From positions 18,754-82,753 of the forward strand of contig DEKJ01000006.1 of assembly GCA_002353825.1 (NCBI GenBank): DNA of 64,000 nt, written 5' to 3'. This DNA comes from Prevotella sp. UBA2725. GTDB taxonomy: Bacteria; Bacteroidota; Bacteroidia; Bacteroidales; Bacteroidaceae. Positions 25,402-34,896 of this stretch are shown here, one piece after another; position 1 is the stretch's first letter; the number at the start of each line of letters is the position of its first letter. The translations under genes and the position numbers were made by a program. The notes beneath the pieces are model-generated. The model worked only from the letters and a program-made list of their open reading frames with translations. It had not been told where the DNA came from and did no database searches.

Positions 25402-27240
25402 TTAGAATTCAATAACGAGCGCCTCGCGCTGAGTGAGCGGCACGTTTTTTGTCAGGTCAACGGTTGCACCGGTGATGACGTCCTTGGCTGTCTTGTGGTC
25501 TTTGATAACTTCAGCGTAGCGGGCAACGTTGAGCTCATTGGCTGAGCGCTTACCGTTGAGGATAGTCAGTACGGTCTTGCCTTGATACTGACGGGCAATG
25601 ACGTAGACACCGTTGTAAGGGATGAACTGTGTCTGCGAACCTTTGCTGATGACTTCATTGCCTTGGCGCCAATGGAGCAGACGGCTCTCCCAATTGAACA
25701 TCTCGTTCTCAGCCTTTGTGCGTCCTGCTGCTGTGAAGCAGTTGTGCTTGTCGCCAGGGAAGCCACCGGGGAAGTCTTTACGTACGTTGCCGTCGGTGAC
25801 CTCTTTTGTGCCGTTCATCAGCACCTCTGTGCCATAGAAGAGCTGTGGGATGCGGTTGATGGTGAGCAGCAGAGCAAGTGCCTGCTTCAGCATCGTAGAG
25901 TCTTTCGTGTTGCCGAGGAAACGGTCGGTGTCGTGGTTCTCAATGAATGCCAGCACCGATGACGGGTTGGGGTAGAGGTAGTCGTAGCAGAGCGAGTTGT
26001 AGATACGGTTGAAGCCGTTCCACCAACCGTCTGTCTCCTCACGCTTGGCCTGGTTGAGCTTGTCGAAGAACGAGAAGTCCATCACCGTCTTAAGGTAGCT
26101 ATTCATGGAAGAAAGCTTAGAGTCTTTCTGCCAGGCAGCCGTATACTGAGGCTCTGTTACCCACGTCTCACCGACTGTATTAAAGTTGGGATATTCGGTG
26201 TCGATAGTCTTCATCCATTGTGCCATGGCCTTACGGTCAGCATAAGGATAGGTGTCCATGCGAATGCCGTCGATGTCGGCGGTCTCTATCCACCACTCAC
26301 TGCTCTGAATGAGATATTTGATGACATGCGGGTTGCGCTGGTTGAGGTCAGGCATCGACTTGACGAACCATCCGTCGGTCGTCTCTGCCTTGTCGATCTT
26401 TGACGCATACGGGTCGAGGACCGGCGTGAGCTTGTAACTTGTCTGCATGCCGTAGTTGGGGTTATTGAACCAGTCTTTAGACGGCATGTCACGGTTCCAG
26501 ATATGATAGTCGGAGCAGTGGTTGAAGATCATGTCCATGACGACCTTCAGTCCTTGCTTGTGGCAGTCAGCGATGAGTTTGCAGTATTCGTCGTTGGAAC
26601 CGAAGCGCGGGTCAACCTTGTAGTAATCCGTGGTAGCATAGCCGTGGTAGGATGAGTTGACCCCCTCGTTGGGCCAGTCGTTCTCGAGCACCGGTGTGAA
26701 CCACAGTGCCGTCACGCCCAGCGTTTTGAAATAGTCGAGGTGCTGACCTATGCCGGCGAGGTCACCGCCATGACGCAATGAAGGCTTCGTGCGGTCACAA
26801 GTCTGGTCGCGCATGCCTTTTACGACATCGTTTTTCGGATTACCGTTGGCGAAGCGGTCAGGCATGAGGAGGTAGAGCACGTCGGCATTGGTGAAGCCTT
26901 TATGGTCCTCACCACGCATCGTGCGCTCCTTGAGTTGATACTTTATTTTCCTGGAATCGAGCATCAGCGTCATCTCTCCAGCCTTGGCATCTTTAAGATT
27001 GAGGTAGACAAAGAGATAGTTAGGTGAGTCGAGACGAACGACGGAGTCGACTTTCACACCGGGATAATCAGTCGTGACGTTCTTTACGTTGCGGATGTCC
27101 TTGCCATAGAACATGATTTGCAGGGATGGATCTTTCATGCCTGCGAACCAGTTGGCAGGATCTATTCGCAAAGGCTGTGCGGCATTCATATTAGCCATAG
27201 TAAACAGCAGAATAAGTGAGAATAACAGTTTCTTTATCAT
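25402..27240 (-). CDS. GH13 cyclomaltodextrinase/neopullulanase, SusA-like
   Basis: This 612-residue protein has a signal peptide (MIKKLLFSLILLFTMANMNA), so it is periplasmic or membrane-bound. The N-terminal beta-sandwich (LQIMFYGKDIRNVKNVTTDY) is of the cyclomaltodextrinase N type. The barrel has DMIFNHCS, the nucleophile in DGIRMDTYPYAD, the acid in NTVGETWVTEP and the third acid in FIENHDTDRF. Bacteroides SusA, a neopullulanase, has about the same length and order. An upstream in-frame start at 27312 would run through the promoter box at 27280-27287, so 27240 is chosen. It is divergent from a GH36 gene. It probably acts with the malQ, susB and pullulanase products 5 kb away. Confidence 0.93.
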   Translation of the reverse strand: MIKKLLFSLILLFTMANMNAAQPLRIDPANWFAGMKDPSLQIMFYGKDIRNVKNVTTDYPGVKVDSVVRLDSPNYLFVYLNLKDAKAGEMTLMLDSRKIKYQLKERTMRGEDHKGFTNADVLYLLMPDRFANGNPKNDVVKGMRDQTCDRTKPSLRHGGDLAGIGQHLDYFKTLGVTALWFTPVLENDWPNEGVNSSYHGYATTDYYKVDPRFGSNDEYCKLIADCHKQGLKVVMDMIFNHCSDYHIWNRDMPSKDWFNNPNYGMQTSYKLTPVLDPYASKIDKAETTDGWFVKSMPDLNQRNPHVIKYLIQSSEWWIETADIDGIRMDTYPYADRKAMAQWMKTIDTEYPNFNTVGETWVTEPQYTAAWQKDSKLSSMNSYLKTVMDFSFFDKLNQAKREETDGWWNGFNRIYNSLCYDYLYPNPSSVLAFIENHDTDRFLGNTKDSTMLKQALALLLTINRIPQLFYGTEVLMNGTKEVTDGNVRKDFPGGFPGDKHNCFTAAGRTKAENEMFNWESRLLHWRQGNEVISKGSQTQFIPYNGVYVIARQYQGKTVLTILNGKRSANELNVARYAEVIKDHKTAKDVITGATVDLTKNVPLTQREALVIEF

Positions 27241-27279
27241 TGTCTTGATTGTTGTTTTTGTGTCGTAGCTAACTACTTG

Positions 27280-27287
27280 CAAAGTTA
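27280..27287 (-). promoter_or_regulatory. -7 box TAACTTTG for the SusA-like gene
   Basis: The reverse strand reads TAACTTTG followed by GC, an exact Bacteroidetes -7 match. It lies 40 bp before the start at 27240 and excludes the longer upstream start. Confidence 0.7.
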
Positions 27288-27338
27288 CGTTTTTTGTTTG
27301 ATGATTATGCACCGTCTGCCCAATAATTTTTGCTCGTA

Positions 27339-27352
27339 TGCAACGCTTTGCA
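27339..27352. promoter_or_regulatory. Operator-like dyad TGCAA-N4-TTGCA
   Basis: TGCAACGCTTTGCA lies between the divergent SusA-like and GH36 genes. It shares the outer GCAA/TTGC arms with the perfect palindrome upstream of malQ (14766-14777) but differs in the centre. It is a possible weaker site for the same regulator. A second short palindrome, TTGCGCAA, follows about 20 bp later. Confidence 0.4.
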
Positions 27353-27449
27353 CAACGTTATCATGGTATTATGTTGCGCAATGATGATACTTTTGTGCCA
27401 TACGCTAATTTTCTTCTTTTTGAAAAGAAAGAGATATTGAAATATTGCT

Positions 27450-27457
27450 TATCTTTG
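27450..27457 (+). promoter_or_regulatory. -7 box TATCTTTG for the GH36 gene
   Basis: This exact TAnnTTTG match is 34 bp before the GH36 start. There is no good -33 TTTG at standard spacing, which would fit an activated promoter. Confidence 0.65.
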
Positions 27458-27491
27458 CAAGGCAAGAATATGAAACGATTAAGATCAGACT

Positions 27492-29684
27492 ATGAACAGT
27501 AAACGATTATTCCTTTACGCAACGTTCTGTGTAGGTGTGGCACTTCCCGCTTTCCCTTGGCAGGGGCGGATCGAGGTCGCCACTCCTCACACGCAGTTGC
27601 TCCTTCATGCCAATGAAGGCAAGGACTTGAGACTCGACTATTTCGGTACGCGTATCTCCAATCCTTGGCAAATCACTTCTACCGGAACCGACCTGAATGC
27701 TTCGGCACTGCCAGCTTTTGGTACGGTTGACATGCTCGATGCACCTGCATTGCTCTTGGAACATGCCGATGGAGATCAGAACCTTGAATTGTCGGTAACG
27801 GGCGTTGATACAAAGAAAGGCTCGGACTACACCCTGACCACAGTCACGATGAAAGACAAAAAGCAGCCGGTAACGGTGAAGGTCTTTTATAAGGCTTGGC
27901 AGAATGTGGACATCATTGAGACATGGACGGGGATCAGCAATGGAGAGAAACGCGCTATCCGCTTGAAGCGTTTCGACAGTGGACACCTCACACTCCGTCG
28001 TGGTAACGTGTGGCTTACGCATCTGCATGGCAACTGGGCAGCTGAGGCTGTGCCAACTTCAGAAGCACTCACACCTGGTATGAAGGTCATCAGTAACACG
28101 GACGGTGCGCGCAATGCGCATTGTGATGCACCTGAGGTCATGCTTTCACTCGACGGACAGCCTAATGAGCGTCGGGGCAGGACCATTGGTTTGGCACTTT
28201 GTTGGAGTGGCAACTATGAGATTAGGGTCAATACGCCAAACAGCCGGCTGCATGAGGTCTTTGCGGGTATCGATCCACAAGCATCCGACTACGTGCTTGA
28301 TGCGGGGAAGACTTTCAAGACTCCCCATCTTGCCATGACCTATACGGACAAGGGTTTGGGTGGCGTGAGTCGTAACTTCCATTACTGGGCGCGGCATGAC
28401 GGTATGCTGCATAATGGAATGGGGACGCGCGATATCCTGCTCAACTCATGGGAAGGAATCTACTTCGATATAACAGAAGAACGCATCATCAAGATGATGG
28501 ACGATATCAAGTCGATGGGTGGTGAGCTCTTCGTCATGGACGACGGATGGTTCGGCGGCAAGTATCCGCGCAATACCGACAACTCATCACTCGGCGACTG
28601 GGTGACGGATATCCGCAAACTACCTCATGGGCTGAAGGCGCTCACTGACGCTGCCAAGGAGCGTGGCATTAAGTTCGGCATCTGGTTGGAGCCGGAGGCA
28701 ACAAACACAAAGAGTGAACTCTATGAGAAGCATCCCGACTGGGTATTGCAGACACCGGGTAGAGAGTTGAAACTCGGGCGGGGAGGCACGCAACTCGTGC
28801 TCGACATGACGAACCCGAAGGTGCAGGACTTCGTATTTAATATTGTGGATAATCTGCTCACGAAGAATCCGGAAATCAGTTATATCAAGTGGGATGCTAA
28901 TGCATCTATTCAAAATGTGGGTTCTGTCTATGAACCGAAAGACAAGCAGACGAACATCTATGTCGATTACCACGAAGGCTTATTGAAGGTTTTGCAGCGT
29001 ATCCGTGCTAAGTATCCCAATGTAGTCATCCAGGATTGTGCGAGTGGCGGAGGACGTGCCAACTATGGGCTGCTGCCTTACTTTGACGAGTTCTGGGTGT
29101 CAGACAACAACGATCCGTTGCAGCGTGTCTATATCCAATGGGGCACAAGTTACTTCTTCCCATCCAACGCCATGGCACAGCATATCGGTGGCTCGCCTTA
29201 TCAGATGACCGGCCGTATCACACCAATCAAGTTCCGTTGCGATGTAGCGATGAGTGGAAGGCTCGGCATGGAATTGCAGCCTTCAAAGATGACGGAGGAA
29301 GAACGTAAACAATGTACAACAGCCATCAGCGACTATAAAAGATTGCGGCCTGTGGTGCAGCTCGGAAACCTCTATCGGCTTGTGTCGCCTTATGACCATC
29401 AAGGAATGGCTTCGCTGATGTATGTGGATGATACGAAGGATAAAGCGGCGCTCTTCGTCTATAAGACCGAGAACTTTCTCAATCAGCCGCAGCCACGGAT
29501 TATTCTTGATGGCTTGGACCCCGATGCTATCTACACGCTGCATGAGTGTGATGTAAAAGAGGGACAGAAGCCTTGTCGGCTCGATGGCATCAGCGTATCT
29601 GGAAAGGTATTGATGGAGGTAGGCTTGGAGATGCCGCTTAATGGCGAATATGCAAGCAGAGTCTTTTATATAGTTAGGAATTAG
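27492..29684 (+). CDS. GH36 alpha-galactosidase
   Basis: This 730-residue secreted enzyme removes terminal alpha-1,6-galactose from raffinose-type sugars or galactomannan. The signal peptide is at the start (MNSKRLFLYATFCVGVALPAF). The family motifs are clear: MDDGWFGGKYPRNTD, GIKFGIWLEPEATN, the nucleophile aspartate in YIKWDANAS, CASGGGRANYGLLPYFDEFW and the acid/base aspartate in VSDNNDP. A beta-sandwich precedes the barrel and a small beta-domain follows it, as usual. Its final residues and the TAG stop are encoded by a TTAGGA heptad repeat (29673-29764). GH36 and GH13 genes back to back suggest joint control of storage-glycan use. Confidence 0.95.
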   Translation: MNSKRLFLYATFCVGVALPAFPWQGRIEVATPHTQLLLHANEGKDLRLDYFGTRISNPWQITSTGTDLNASALPAFGTVDMLDAPALLLEHADGDQNLELSVTGVDTKKGSDYTLTTVTMKDKKQPVTVKVFYKAWQNVDIIETWTGISNGEKRAIRLKRFDSGHLTLRRGNVWLTHLHGNWAAEAVPTSEALTPGMKVISNTDGARNAHCDAPEVMLSLDGQPNERRGRTIGLALCWSGNYEIRVNTPNSRLHEVFAGIDPQASDYVLDAGKTFKTPHLAMTYTDKGLGGVSRNFHYWARHDGMLHNGMGTRDILLNSWEGIYFDITEERIIKMMDDIKSMGGELFVMDDGWFGGKYPRNTDNSSLGDWVTDIRKLPHGLKALTDAAKERGIKFGIWLEPEATNTKSELYEKHPDWVLQTPGRELKLGRGGTQLVLDMTNPKVQDFVFNIVDNLLTKNPEISYIKWDANASIQNVGSVYEPKDKQTNIYVDYHEGLLKVLQRIRAKYPNVVIQDCASGGGRANYGLLPYFDEFWVSDNNDPLQRVYIQWGTSYFFPSNAMAQHIGGSPYQMTGRITPIKFRCDVAMSGRLGMELQPSKMTEEERKQCTTAISDYKRLRPVVQLGNLYRLVSPYDHQGMASLMYVDDTKDKAALFVYKTENFLNQPQPRIILDGLDPDAIYTLHECDVKEGQKPCRLDGISVSGKVLMEVGLEMPLNGEYASRVFYIVRN

Positions 29685-29764
29685 GAGTTAGAAGATAGGA
29701 GTTATTGCAAGTTAGGAGTTATTGTGCTTGTAACTCCTAACTCCTATCTCCTAACTCCTAACTA
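29673..29764. repeat. TTAGGAG/TAACTCC heptad repeat at convergent gene ends
   Basis: The left part has TTAGGAG-type heptads and the right part the complementary TAACTCC type, so the region could fold as an imperfect hairpin. It contains the stop codon of the GH36 gene (29682-29684) and of the convergent chromate-transporter half (29762-29764). Its last 34 bases equal 20517-20550. It may act as a bidirectional terminator, though no T-run is present. Confidence 0.85.
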
Positions 29765-30337
29765 ATATAATAGTACCAATCCAGCAATGGCAGCGTAGCA
29801 GATCATGTGGATGGGGTTAATCTTCATCCACATGGTTCCAAAGAAAGTAGCAGCAAAGAGCAGAATGCTGATGACAAACTGCCAGGCAGAGACGGACGGA
29901 TTGCCGAAGTTTTCTTCATTGAGCAACATGATAGTAGCGGCTGCAAGCAAGCCGACAACGGCTGGGCGCAGCCCCATAAACACGCTTTGTACGGCATGCG
30001 TCTTCATGTAGCGCATGAACATCTTGCTGATGAGGATCATGAGCACGAAAGACGGCAAGACGAGTGAGAAGGTGGCAATGGCTGAACCTAAGATCGACAT
30101 TGCATTGCCCATACCCGTGTTGTGGATAGCCGTGAAGCCACAGTAGGTCGCTGAGTTGATGCCGATAGGTCCCGGTGTCATCTGACTGATAGCAACGATA
30201 TTCGTAAACTCTGCACTCGTCAGCCAATGATGGTTGTGTACCGTCTCCATCTGAATGAGCGACAACATGCCGTAGCCGCCTCCGAATCCGAAGAGCCCTA
30301 TCTTGAAGAACGTCCAAAAGAGTTGAAGAAATATCAT
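29762..30337 (-). CDS. Chromate transporter, half-size (CHR domain) protein 2
   Basis: This 191-residue membrane protein carries one CHR domain: FGFGGGYGMLSLIQMETV near the start, ISQMTPGPIGINSATYCG, and five or six helices. ChrA-family proteins exchange chromate or sulfate. In many bacteria, as here, the two halves are separate genes that work as a pair. The upstream partner ends 26 bp before this start. Chromate resistance is the family name and not demonstrated for Bacteroidales. Confidence 0.9.
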   Translation of the reverse strand: MIFLQLFWTFFKIGLFGFGGGYGMLSLIQMETVHNHHWLTSAEFTNIVAISQMTPGPIGINSATYCGFTAIHNTGMGNAMSILGSAIATFSLVLPSFVLMILISKMFMRYMKTHAVQSVFMGLRPAVVGLLAAATIMLLNEENFGNPSVSAWQFVISILLFAATFFGTMWMKINPIHMICYAAIAGLVLLY

Positions 30338-30363
30338 TATTACTCGATATTATTCTCGATGAA

Positions 30364-30918
30364 TTAATTCTTTACGATTCTACCATAGACATATCCGCCT
30401 ACCCCCGCTGCAATGATGATCCATATCGGGTTGACATGGAGTGCACAGATGAGCAGGGCTCCGGCGATAGGAATCCAGCAGTTGCCAAGATGAATCTTCG
30501 CGCTCTTGGCGAGGTTGAAGGTAGGTACAGCGATAAGCGCCACGACAGCGGGACGGATACCATTGAACATTGCTGCTATCCAATGGATCTGCATGAACTG
30601 ACGAAACACCATTGCAATGAGCAGAATGATGATAAAAGAGGGAAGTACGGCACCCAATGTTGTGCACAATGCTCCCTTCTCTCCTTTAACCTTATAGCCA
30701 ATGAACGTAGCGATGTTCGCGGCAAAGACACCGGGACAGCTCTGCGCTATGGCTATGAGGTCGAGAAAGTCGTTTTTATTGACCCACTTATTCTTCTCCA
30801 CCACTTCCGATTCGATAATTGGAATCATGGCGTATCCACCGCCGAGGGTGAATGCGCCAATCTTGAAGAAAGTCGTGAAAAGTTGTGTGTATAGATTCCC
30901 TCTATTTTGCTTAAGCAT
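30364..30918 (-). CDS. Chromate transporter, half-size (CHR domain) protein 1
   Basis: This 184-residue protein has the same layout as its neighbour: FFKIGAFTLGGGYAMIPIIESEVVE, then IAQSCPGVFAANIATFIG with the CPG motif typical of the N-terminal half of long ChrA. It then has four or five helices. The gene pair forms a heterodimeric transporter in the inner membrane. It follows purL on the minus strand after a 56-bp gap with a palindromic repeat, so it may be read from the purL promoter or from its own. No clear TAnnTTTG box is seen between them. Confidence 0.9.
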   Translation of the reverse strand: MLKQNRGNLYTQLFTTFFKIGAFTLGGGYAMIPIIESEVVEKNKWVNKNDFLDLIAIAQSCPGVFAANIATFIGYKVKGEKGALCTTLGAVLPSFIIILLIAMVFRQFMQIHWIAAMFNGIRPAVVALIAVPTFNLAKSAKIHLGNCWIPIAGALLICALHVNPIWIIIAAGVGGYVYGRIVKN

Positions 30919-30941
30919 TGTTTATCTATGTAATCCTGTTT

Positions 30942-30974
30942 CCCCTCCCTTTTGGGAGGGGTTAGGGAAGGGCC
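30942..30974. repeat. CCCCTCCC/GGGAGGGG palindrome with AGGG tail
   Basis: CCCCTCCC-TTTT-GGGAGGGG is followed by TTAGGGAAGGGCC and ends one base before the purL stop. It has the same pattern as the right half of the in-frame insert at 5570-5612 and may serve as a 3'-end stem of purL. Confidence 0.8.
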
Positions 30975-33900
30975 TTATCTATTTTCTTCAATCCACTTCC
31001 TTGCATTGACAAAGGCCTCAATCCACGGCGTTACATCGTCGTTGCGATGCTCTGCGGGATAGTAAGCGTTCTGCCAGGGGAAGATAGCACGCTCCGGATG
31101 CGGCATCATAGCGAGATGACGGCCGTCGGCAGAGCAGATACCTGCCACATTGTAGTCGGATCCATTCGGGTTGCCGGGATACTCAGCGTAGTTGTATTTA
31201 GCTACGATGTTGTAGTGATCCTCAGGCTCGGGGAGATAGAAGCGACCCTCTCCGTGTGCTACCCAGATACCAAGCTTGTCACCGCTCAGCGAGCCGAGCA
31301 TGACGCTGTTGTTCTGTGGGATAGAGAGACCGAGGAAGGCACTCTCGAACTTCTGCGAGACATTGTGTGTCAAGTGAGCGCGATGCCCATGTTCCGGATT
31401 GATGAGGTTGAGCTCTACCATCAGCTGGCAACCGTTGCAGATACCGAGCGACAGCGTGTTCTTGCGGGCATAGAACTTGTCGAGGGCCTCCTTAGCCTTC
31501 GGGTTGTAAAGGAAGGCACCGGCCCAACCCTTAGCAGAACCAAGTACATCAGAGTTGGAGAATCCACCGCAGAAGACGATCATGTTGACTTCTTCCAAGG
31601 TCTCACGGCCACTGATAAGGTCGGTCATCATGACATCCTTCACGTCGAAGCCAGCGAGCCACAGCGTGTAAGCCATCTCACGGTCGCCGTTCGTACCCTT
31701 CTCACGGATGATGGCTGCCTTTGGTCTGTTATTATCAGACTCATTCTTCCATCTGTCAGGGTTGAGACCGAGGGAAGCGAAGGTACCCTTGAAGTTACCG
31801 AGACGGAACTCCAGTGGCTGCTTCTTATAGTTGAGGAAGCGCTTGTGAGCCATGCCGTTCATGCTCTGGCGACGGTCGAGGAGATAAGAGGTCTTATACC
31901 AGGTGTCGCGCAGACTGTTGATATCGAACTCGTGTTTCCAGTCGTCCTTCACGATGACGATCTTACGCTCAGCAGGTGTAGGATAAGCGATCTTAGCGAA
32001 GGCGATGCCTGCCTCCTCGAAGTATTCCTTCAGTTCTTTCTTATGCGTGTCGGAGACCTGGATGATGACACCCGGATTCTCGGCGAAGAGCATCTTCACT
32101 ACGTCGTCATCGTCCTGCATGATATCGTGGAGGTTGACATGCATACCGCCTTCCACATTGGCGAAAGTCATCTCAAGCAGACAGGTGATGAGACCACCGG
32201 CAGAGATGTCGTGGCCGGCCATGACCCAGCCTTTCTGGATAAGCTCCTGCACAGCGTTGAAACAGTCGGCGAAATACTCGCTGTTCTTCACCGTAGGAAC
32301 ATCGGAACCGATCTTGCCGAGAGTCTGAGCGAATGCTGAGCCGCCAAGGCGCTGCTTGTCGAAGGAGAAGTCGATATAATATAAAGATGAGTTCTTGTCG
32401 TTGACCATCACAGGGCTCACGGTCTTGCGCACGTCATTCACCTCAGCGCCTGAAGTCACGATGACAGTACCCGGAGCGATGATCTTCGAGCCATCGGGGT
32501 ACTGCTGACTCAGAGAGAGTGAGTCCTTACCGGTTGGCACATTGAGATGCAGCGAGCAGCAAAAGTCACTGAGGGCCTGGACAGCACTGTAAAGGCGTGC
32601 ATCCTCACCCTTCTGTGAGCGGCACGGCCACATCCAGTTGGCTGAGAGGTTGAGGTTCTCAATCGGGAACGGATGATCCTTGTCGGTAGCAATAGGAGCC
32701 CAGACAATGTTTGTCAAGCTCTCAGCTACAGACAGCACACTGCCTGCGGCGGGATCAGCCATACCGGCCTGCGGTGCATGACCGAGGGCTGTAGCGATGC
32801 CTGCATGGCCACGGTAGTCGAGGGCCACGACGCCACAGTCGGAGAGCGGTAACTCAATCTCGCCCTGCGTCTGCTGGCGAGCAACCTTACCTGTCACGGA
32901 GCGGTCCACCTTATTGGTCAACCAGTCCTTACAAGCTACCGACTCGAGCTGCAGTACATTATTAAGGTATTCGTCAATCTTATCGACGCTGTAGGTAGCA
33001 TCCTCATAGTGGTGCTCCACGGTGACGTCGCGCATGATTGTCTTCGGAGAGTGACCGAACATTTGAGCCACGTCGAGGTCGAAGGGCTTCACACCGTCGC
33101 CCTGGACGAAGGAGAAGTGAGCATCGCCAGTTGTCTGACCGACGACATAGAACGGTGCACGCTCGCGCTCTGCGATCTTACGCACGCGCTCCACATGCTC
33201 GTCCTCGATGAGCAGACCCATGCGCTCCTGACTCTCGTTGGCAATGATCTCCTTGGCGGAGAGCGTCTTGTCGCCGATAGGCAGTTTTGTCATATCAATC
33301 TTGCCACCGCAATCCTCAACGAGCTCAGAGAGACAGTTGAGGTGACCGGCAGAACCGTGGTCATGGATAGAAGTTACAGGGTTGTTGTCAGCCTCGACGA
33401 GTGCACGCACGAGGTTGTAAGCACGCTTCTGCATCTCCGGGTTGGCACGCTGAACGGCATTGAGCTCTACGGCTGTGCCGTAGCGACCGGTATCTACCGA
33501 CGATACGGAACCGCCACCTAGACCGATGCGGTAGTTGTCACCACCGACAACGACGATGTCCTCGCCCTTCTTAGGCTCTTTCTTCAGGCAGTCACGCTTC
33601 TTGCCATAGCCTACGCCACCGGCGAGCATGATGACCTTGTCGTAGCCGTAGACCTCGTCGGTCGACTGAACGTTCTCCTTACTGCTTTCTACAACAGCTG
33701 TATCACCCGTAGATGTCTCATATTCGAAGGTGAGCACAGAACCGGTGATCAGCGGCTGACCGAACTTATTACCGAAGTCGGAGGCACCGTTGGAAGCCTT
33801 GATAAGGATCTCCTCCGGAGTCTGATACAGCCATTTACGCGGAGCAATCTTCTGCTCGAAGTCGCGAGCGGGCTTGCCGTCGTCGTTCTTCAGGCGTGGG

Positions 33901-34775
33901 TAGGAGGTCATATATACAGCTGTGCCGGCGATAGGCCATGAACCAGTGCCACCGCCCATACGGTCGCGGATCTCACCGCCTGTACCCGTAGCGGCACCGT
34001 TGAACGGCTCCACGGTTGTCGGGAAGTTATGGGTCTCAGCCTTGAGGGAGATGACACTCTCGATAGGCTTTACCTTGAAGTAATCTGCGGTCGTCTGATC
34101 CTCCGGAGCAAACTGCTCGATCATCGGGCCTTGGGCGAAAGCAACGTTATCGCTGTAGGCAGAGATGATCTTGCCCGGGTGCTCCTTTGTCGTTTTCTTG
34201 ATGAGCGAGAAGAGGCTCGACTCACGCTCTTCGCCGTCGATGATGAACTTACCGCCGAAGATCTTGTGGCGGCAGTGCTCAGAGTTGATCTGTGCGAAAC
34301 CGAAGATCTCGGAGTCGGTGAGTGGACGTCCGTTCTGCTTCTCTATCTTGTGCAGATATTCAATCTCTTCAGGACTCAGGGCAAGACCTTCCTCCTCATT
34401 GTATTTCTCAATGTTCTCCACGTGCTTGATAGGCTCGGGCTCGTGGTTGACGGTGAAGATGGTCTGGTCGAGACCTTTGTACATACGCTGGAGCATGCGG
34501 TCGTGCTCAGCATCCTCACTCTTTACGGGGAAGTACTCCTCAATACGTGAAATGCCGGTGAGACTCATGTTCTGTGTGATCTCAACGGCATTAGTACTCC
34601 AAGGAGTTATCATTTCACGGCGCGGGCCAACGAAGAAGCCTTCGAGCTTCTCGTCATCCAACAGTGTGGCGTCACCATAAAGCCAGCAGAGAGCCTGCTT
34701 CTCCTTGTCGCTGGGCTGGTGGTCGATCTCAGTGGCAATGATGTTCTCCTTGGGAGTCTTGAAGAAAAGAATCAT
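30975..34775 (-). CDS. purL: Phosphoribosylformylglycinamidine synthase (PurL, large single-chain form)
   Basis: This 1266-residue enzyme makes FGAM from FGAR, glutamine and ATP in purine synthesis. It is the fused form with both the ATP-binding synthase part and a C-terminal glutaminase. Visible motifs are the linker region FAQINSEHCRHKIFGG, KAETHNFPTTVEPFNGAATG and HDHGSAGHLNCLSELVED. In the C-terminal part the glutaminase nucleophile lies in LGICNGCQLM, and the end contains MPHPERAIFPWQN. The length is normal for the family. A TAATTTTG promoter box lies upstream at 34823-34830. No purine riboswitch-like fold was recognised in the leader. Confidence 0.97.
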   Translation of the reverse strand: MILFFKTPKENIIATEIDHQPSDKEKQALCWLYGDATLLDDEKLEGFFVGPRREMITPWSTNAVEITQNMSLTGISRIEEYFPVKSEDAEHDRMLQRMYKGLDQTIFTVNHEPEPIKHVENIEKYNEEEGLALSPEEIEYLHKIEKQNGRPLTDSEIFGFAQINSEHCRHKIFGGKFIIDGEERESSLFSLIKKTTKEHPGKIISAYSDNVAFAQGPMIEQFAPEDQTTADYFKVKPIESVISLKAETHNFPTTVEPFNGAATGTGGEIRDRMGGGTGSWPIAGTAVYMTSYPRLKNDDGKPARDFEQKIAPRKWLYQTPEEILIKASNGASDFGNKFGQPLITGSVLTFEYETSTGDTAVVESSKENVQSTDEVYGYDKVIMLAGGVGYGKKRDCLKKEPKKGEDIVVVGGDNYRIGLGGGSVSSVDTGRYGTAVELNAVQRANPEMQKRAYNLVRALVEADNNPVTSIHDHGSAGHLNCLSELVEDCGGKIDMTKLPIGDKTLSAKEIIANESQERMGLLIEDEHVERVRKIAERERAPFYVVGQTTGDAHFSFVQGDGVKPFDLDVAQMFGHSPKTIMRDVTVEHHYEDATYSVDKIDEYLNNVLQLESVACKDWLTNKVDRSVTGKVARQQTQGEIELPLSDCGVVALDYRGHAGIATALGHAPQAGMADPAAGSVLSVAESLTNIVWAPIATDKDHPFPIENLNLSANWMWPCRSQKGEDARLYSAVQALSDFCCSLHLNVPTGKDSLSLSQQYPDGSKIIAPGTVIVTSGAEVNDVRKTVSPVMVNDKNSSLYYIDFSFDKQRLGGSAFAQTLGKIGSDVPTVKNSEYFADCFNAVQELIQKGWVMAGHDISAGGLITCLLEMTFANVEGGMHVNLHDIMQDDDDVVKMLFAENPGVIIQVSDTHKKELKEYFEEAGIAFAKIAYPTPAERKIVIVKDDWKHEFDINSLRDTWYKTSYLLDRRQSMNGMAHKRFLNYKKQPLEFRLGNFKGTFASLGLNPDRWKNESDNNRPKAAIIREKGTNGDREMAYTLWLAGFDVKDVMMTDLISGRETLEEVNMIVFCGGFSNSDVLGSAKGWAGAFLYNPKAKEALDKFYARKNTLSLGICNGCQLMVELNLINPEHGHRAHLTHNVSQKFESAFLGLSIPQNNSVMLGSLSGDKLGIWVAHGEGRFYLPEPEDHYNIVAKYNYAEYPGNPNGSDYNVAGICSADGRHLAMMPHPERAIFPWQNAYYPAEHRNDDVTPWIEAFVNARKWIEENR

Positions 34776-34822
34776 AATCTATAGAGATTTATTAATATAT
34801 TAATATCGTATATACTTGCATG

Positions 34823-34830
34823 CAAAATTA
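34823..34830 (-). promoter_or_regulatory. -7 box TAATTTTG for purL
   Basis: The reverse strand reads TAATTTTG about 50 bp before the purL start, an exact TAnnTTTG match followed by an AT-rich leader. Confidence 0.65.
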
Positions 34831-34896
34831 ATAAGAATTTCGGGAAAAAGCTACGTCTATGACTACTAATTTCCAACTATGACTTAAATTCGTTTG

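Noticed and set aside
29762..30918. Frameshifted long chromate transporter
   Set aside because: Both halves have their own starts, complete CHR domains and a 26-bp gap, which is the known two-gene form.
31047..32339. Open frame of about 430 codons on the plus strand opposite purL
   Set aside because: Antisense to well-conserved purL coding sequence. Composition is that of a reverse-complement shadow.
34776..34896. Purine riboswitch in the purL leader
   Set aside because: No conserved core or plausible three-way junction was seen in this short AT-rich leader.
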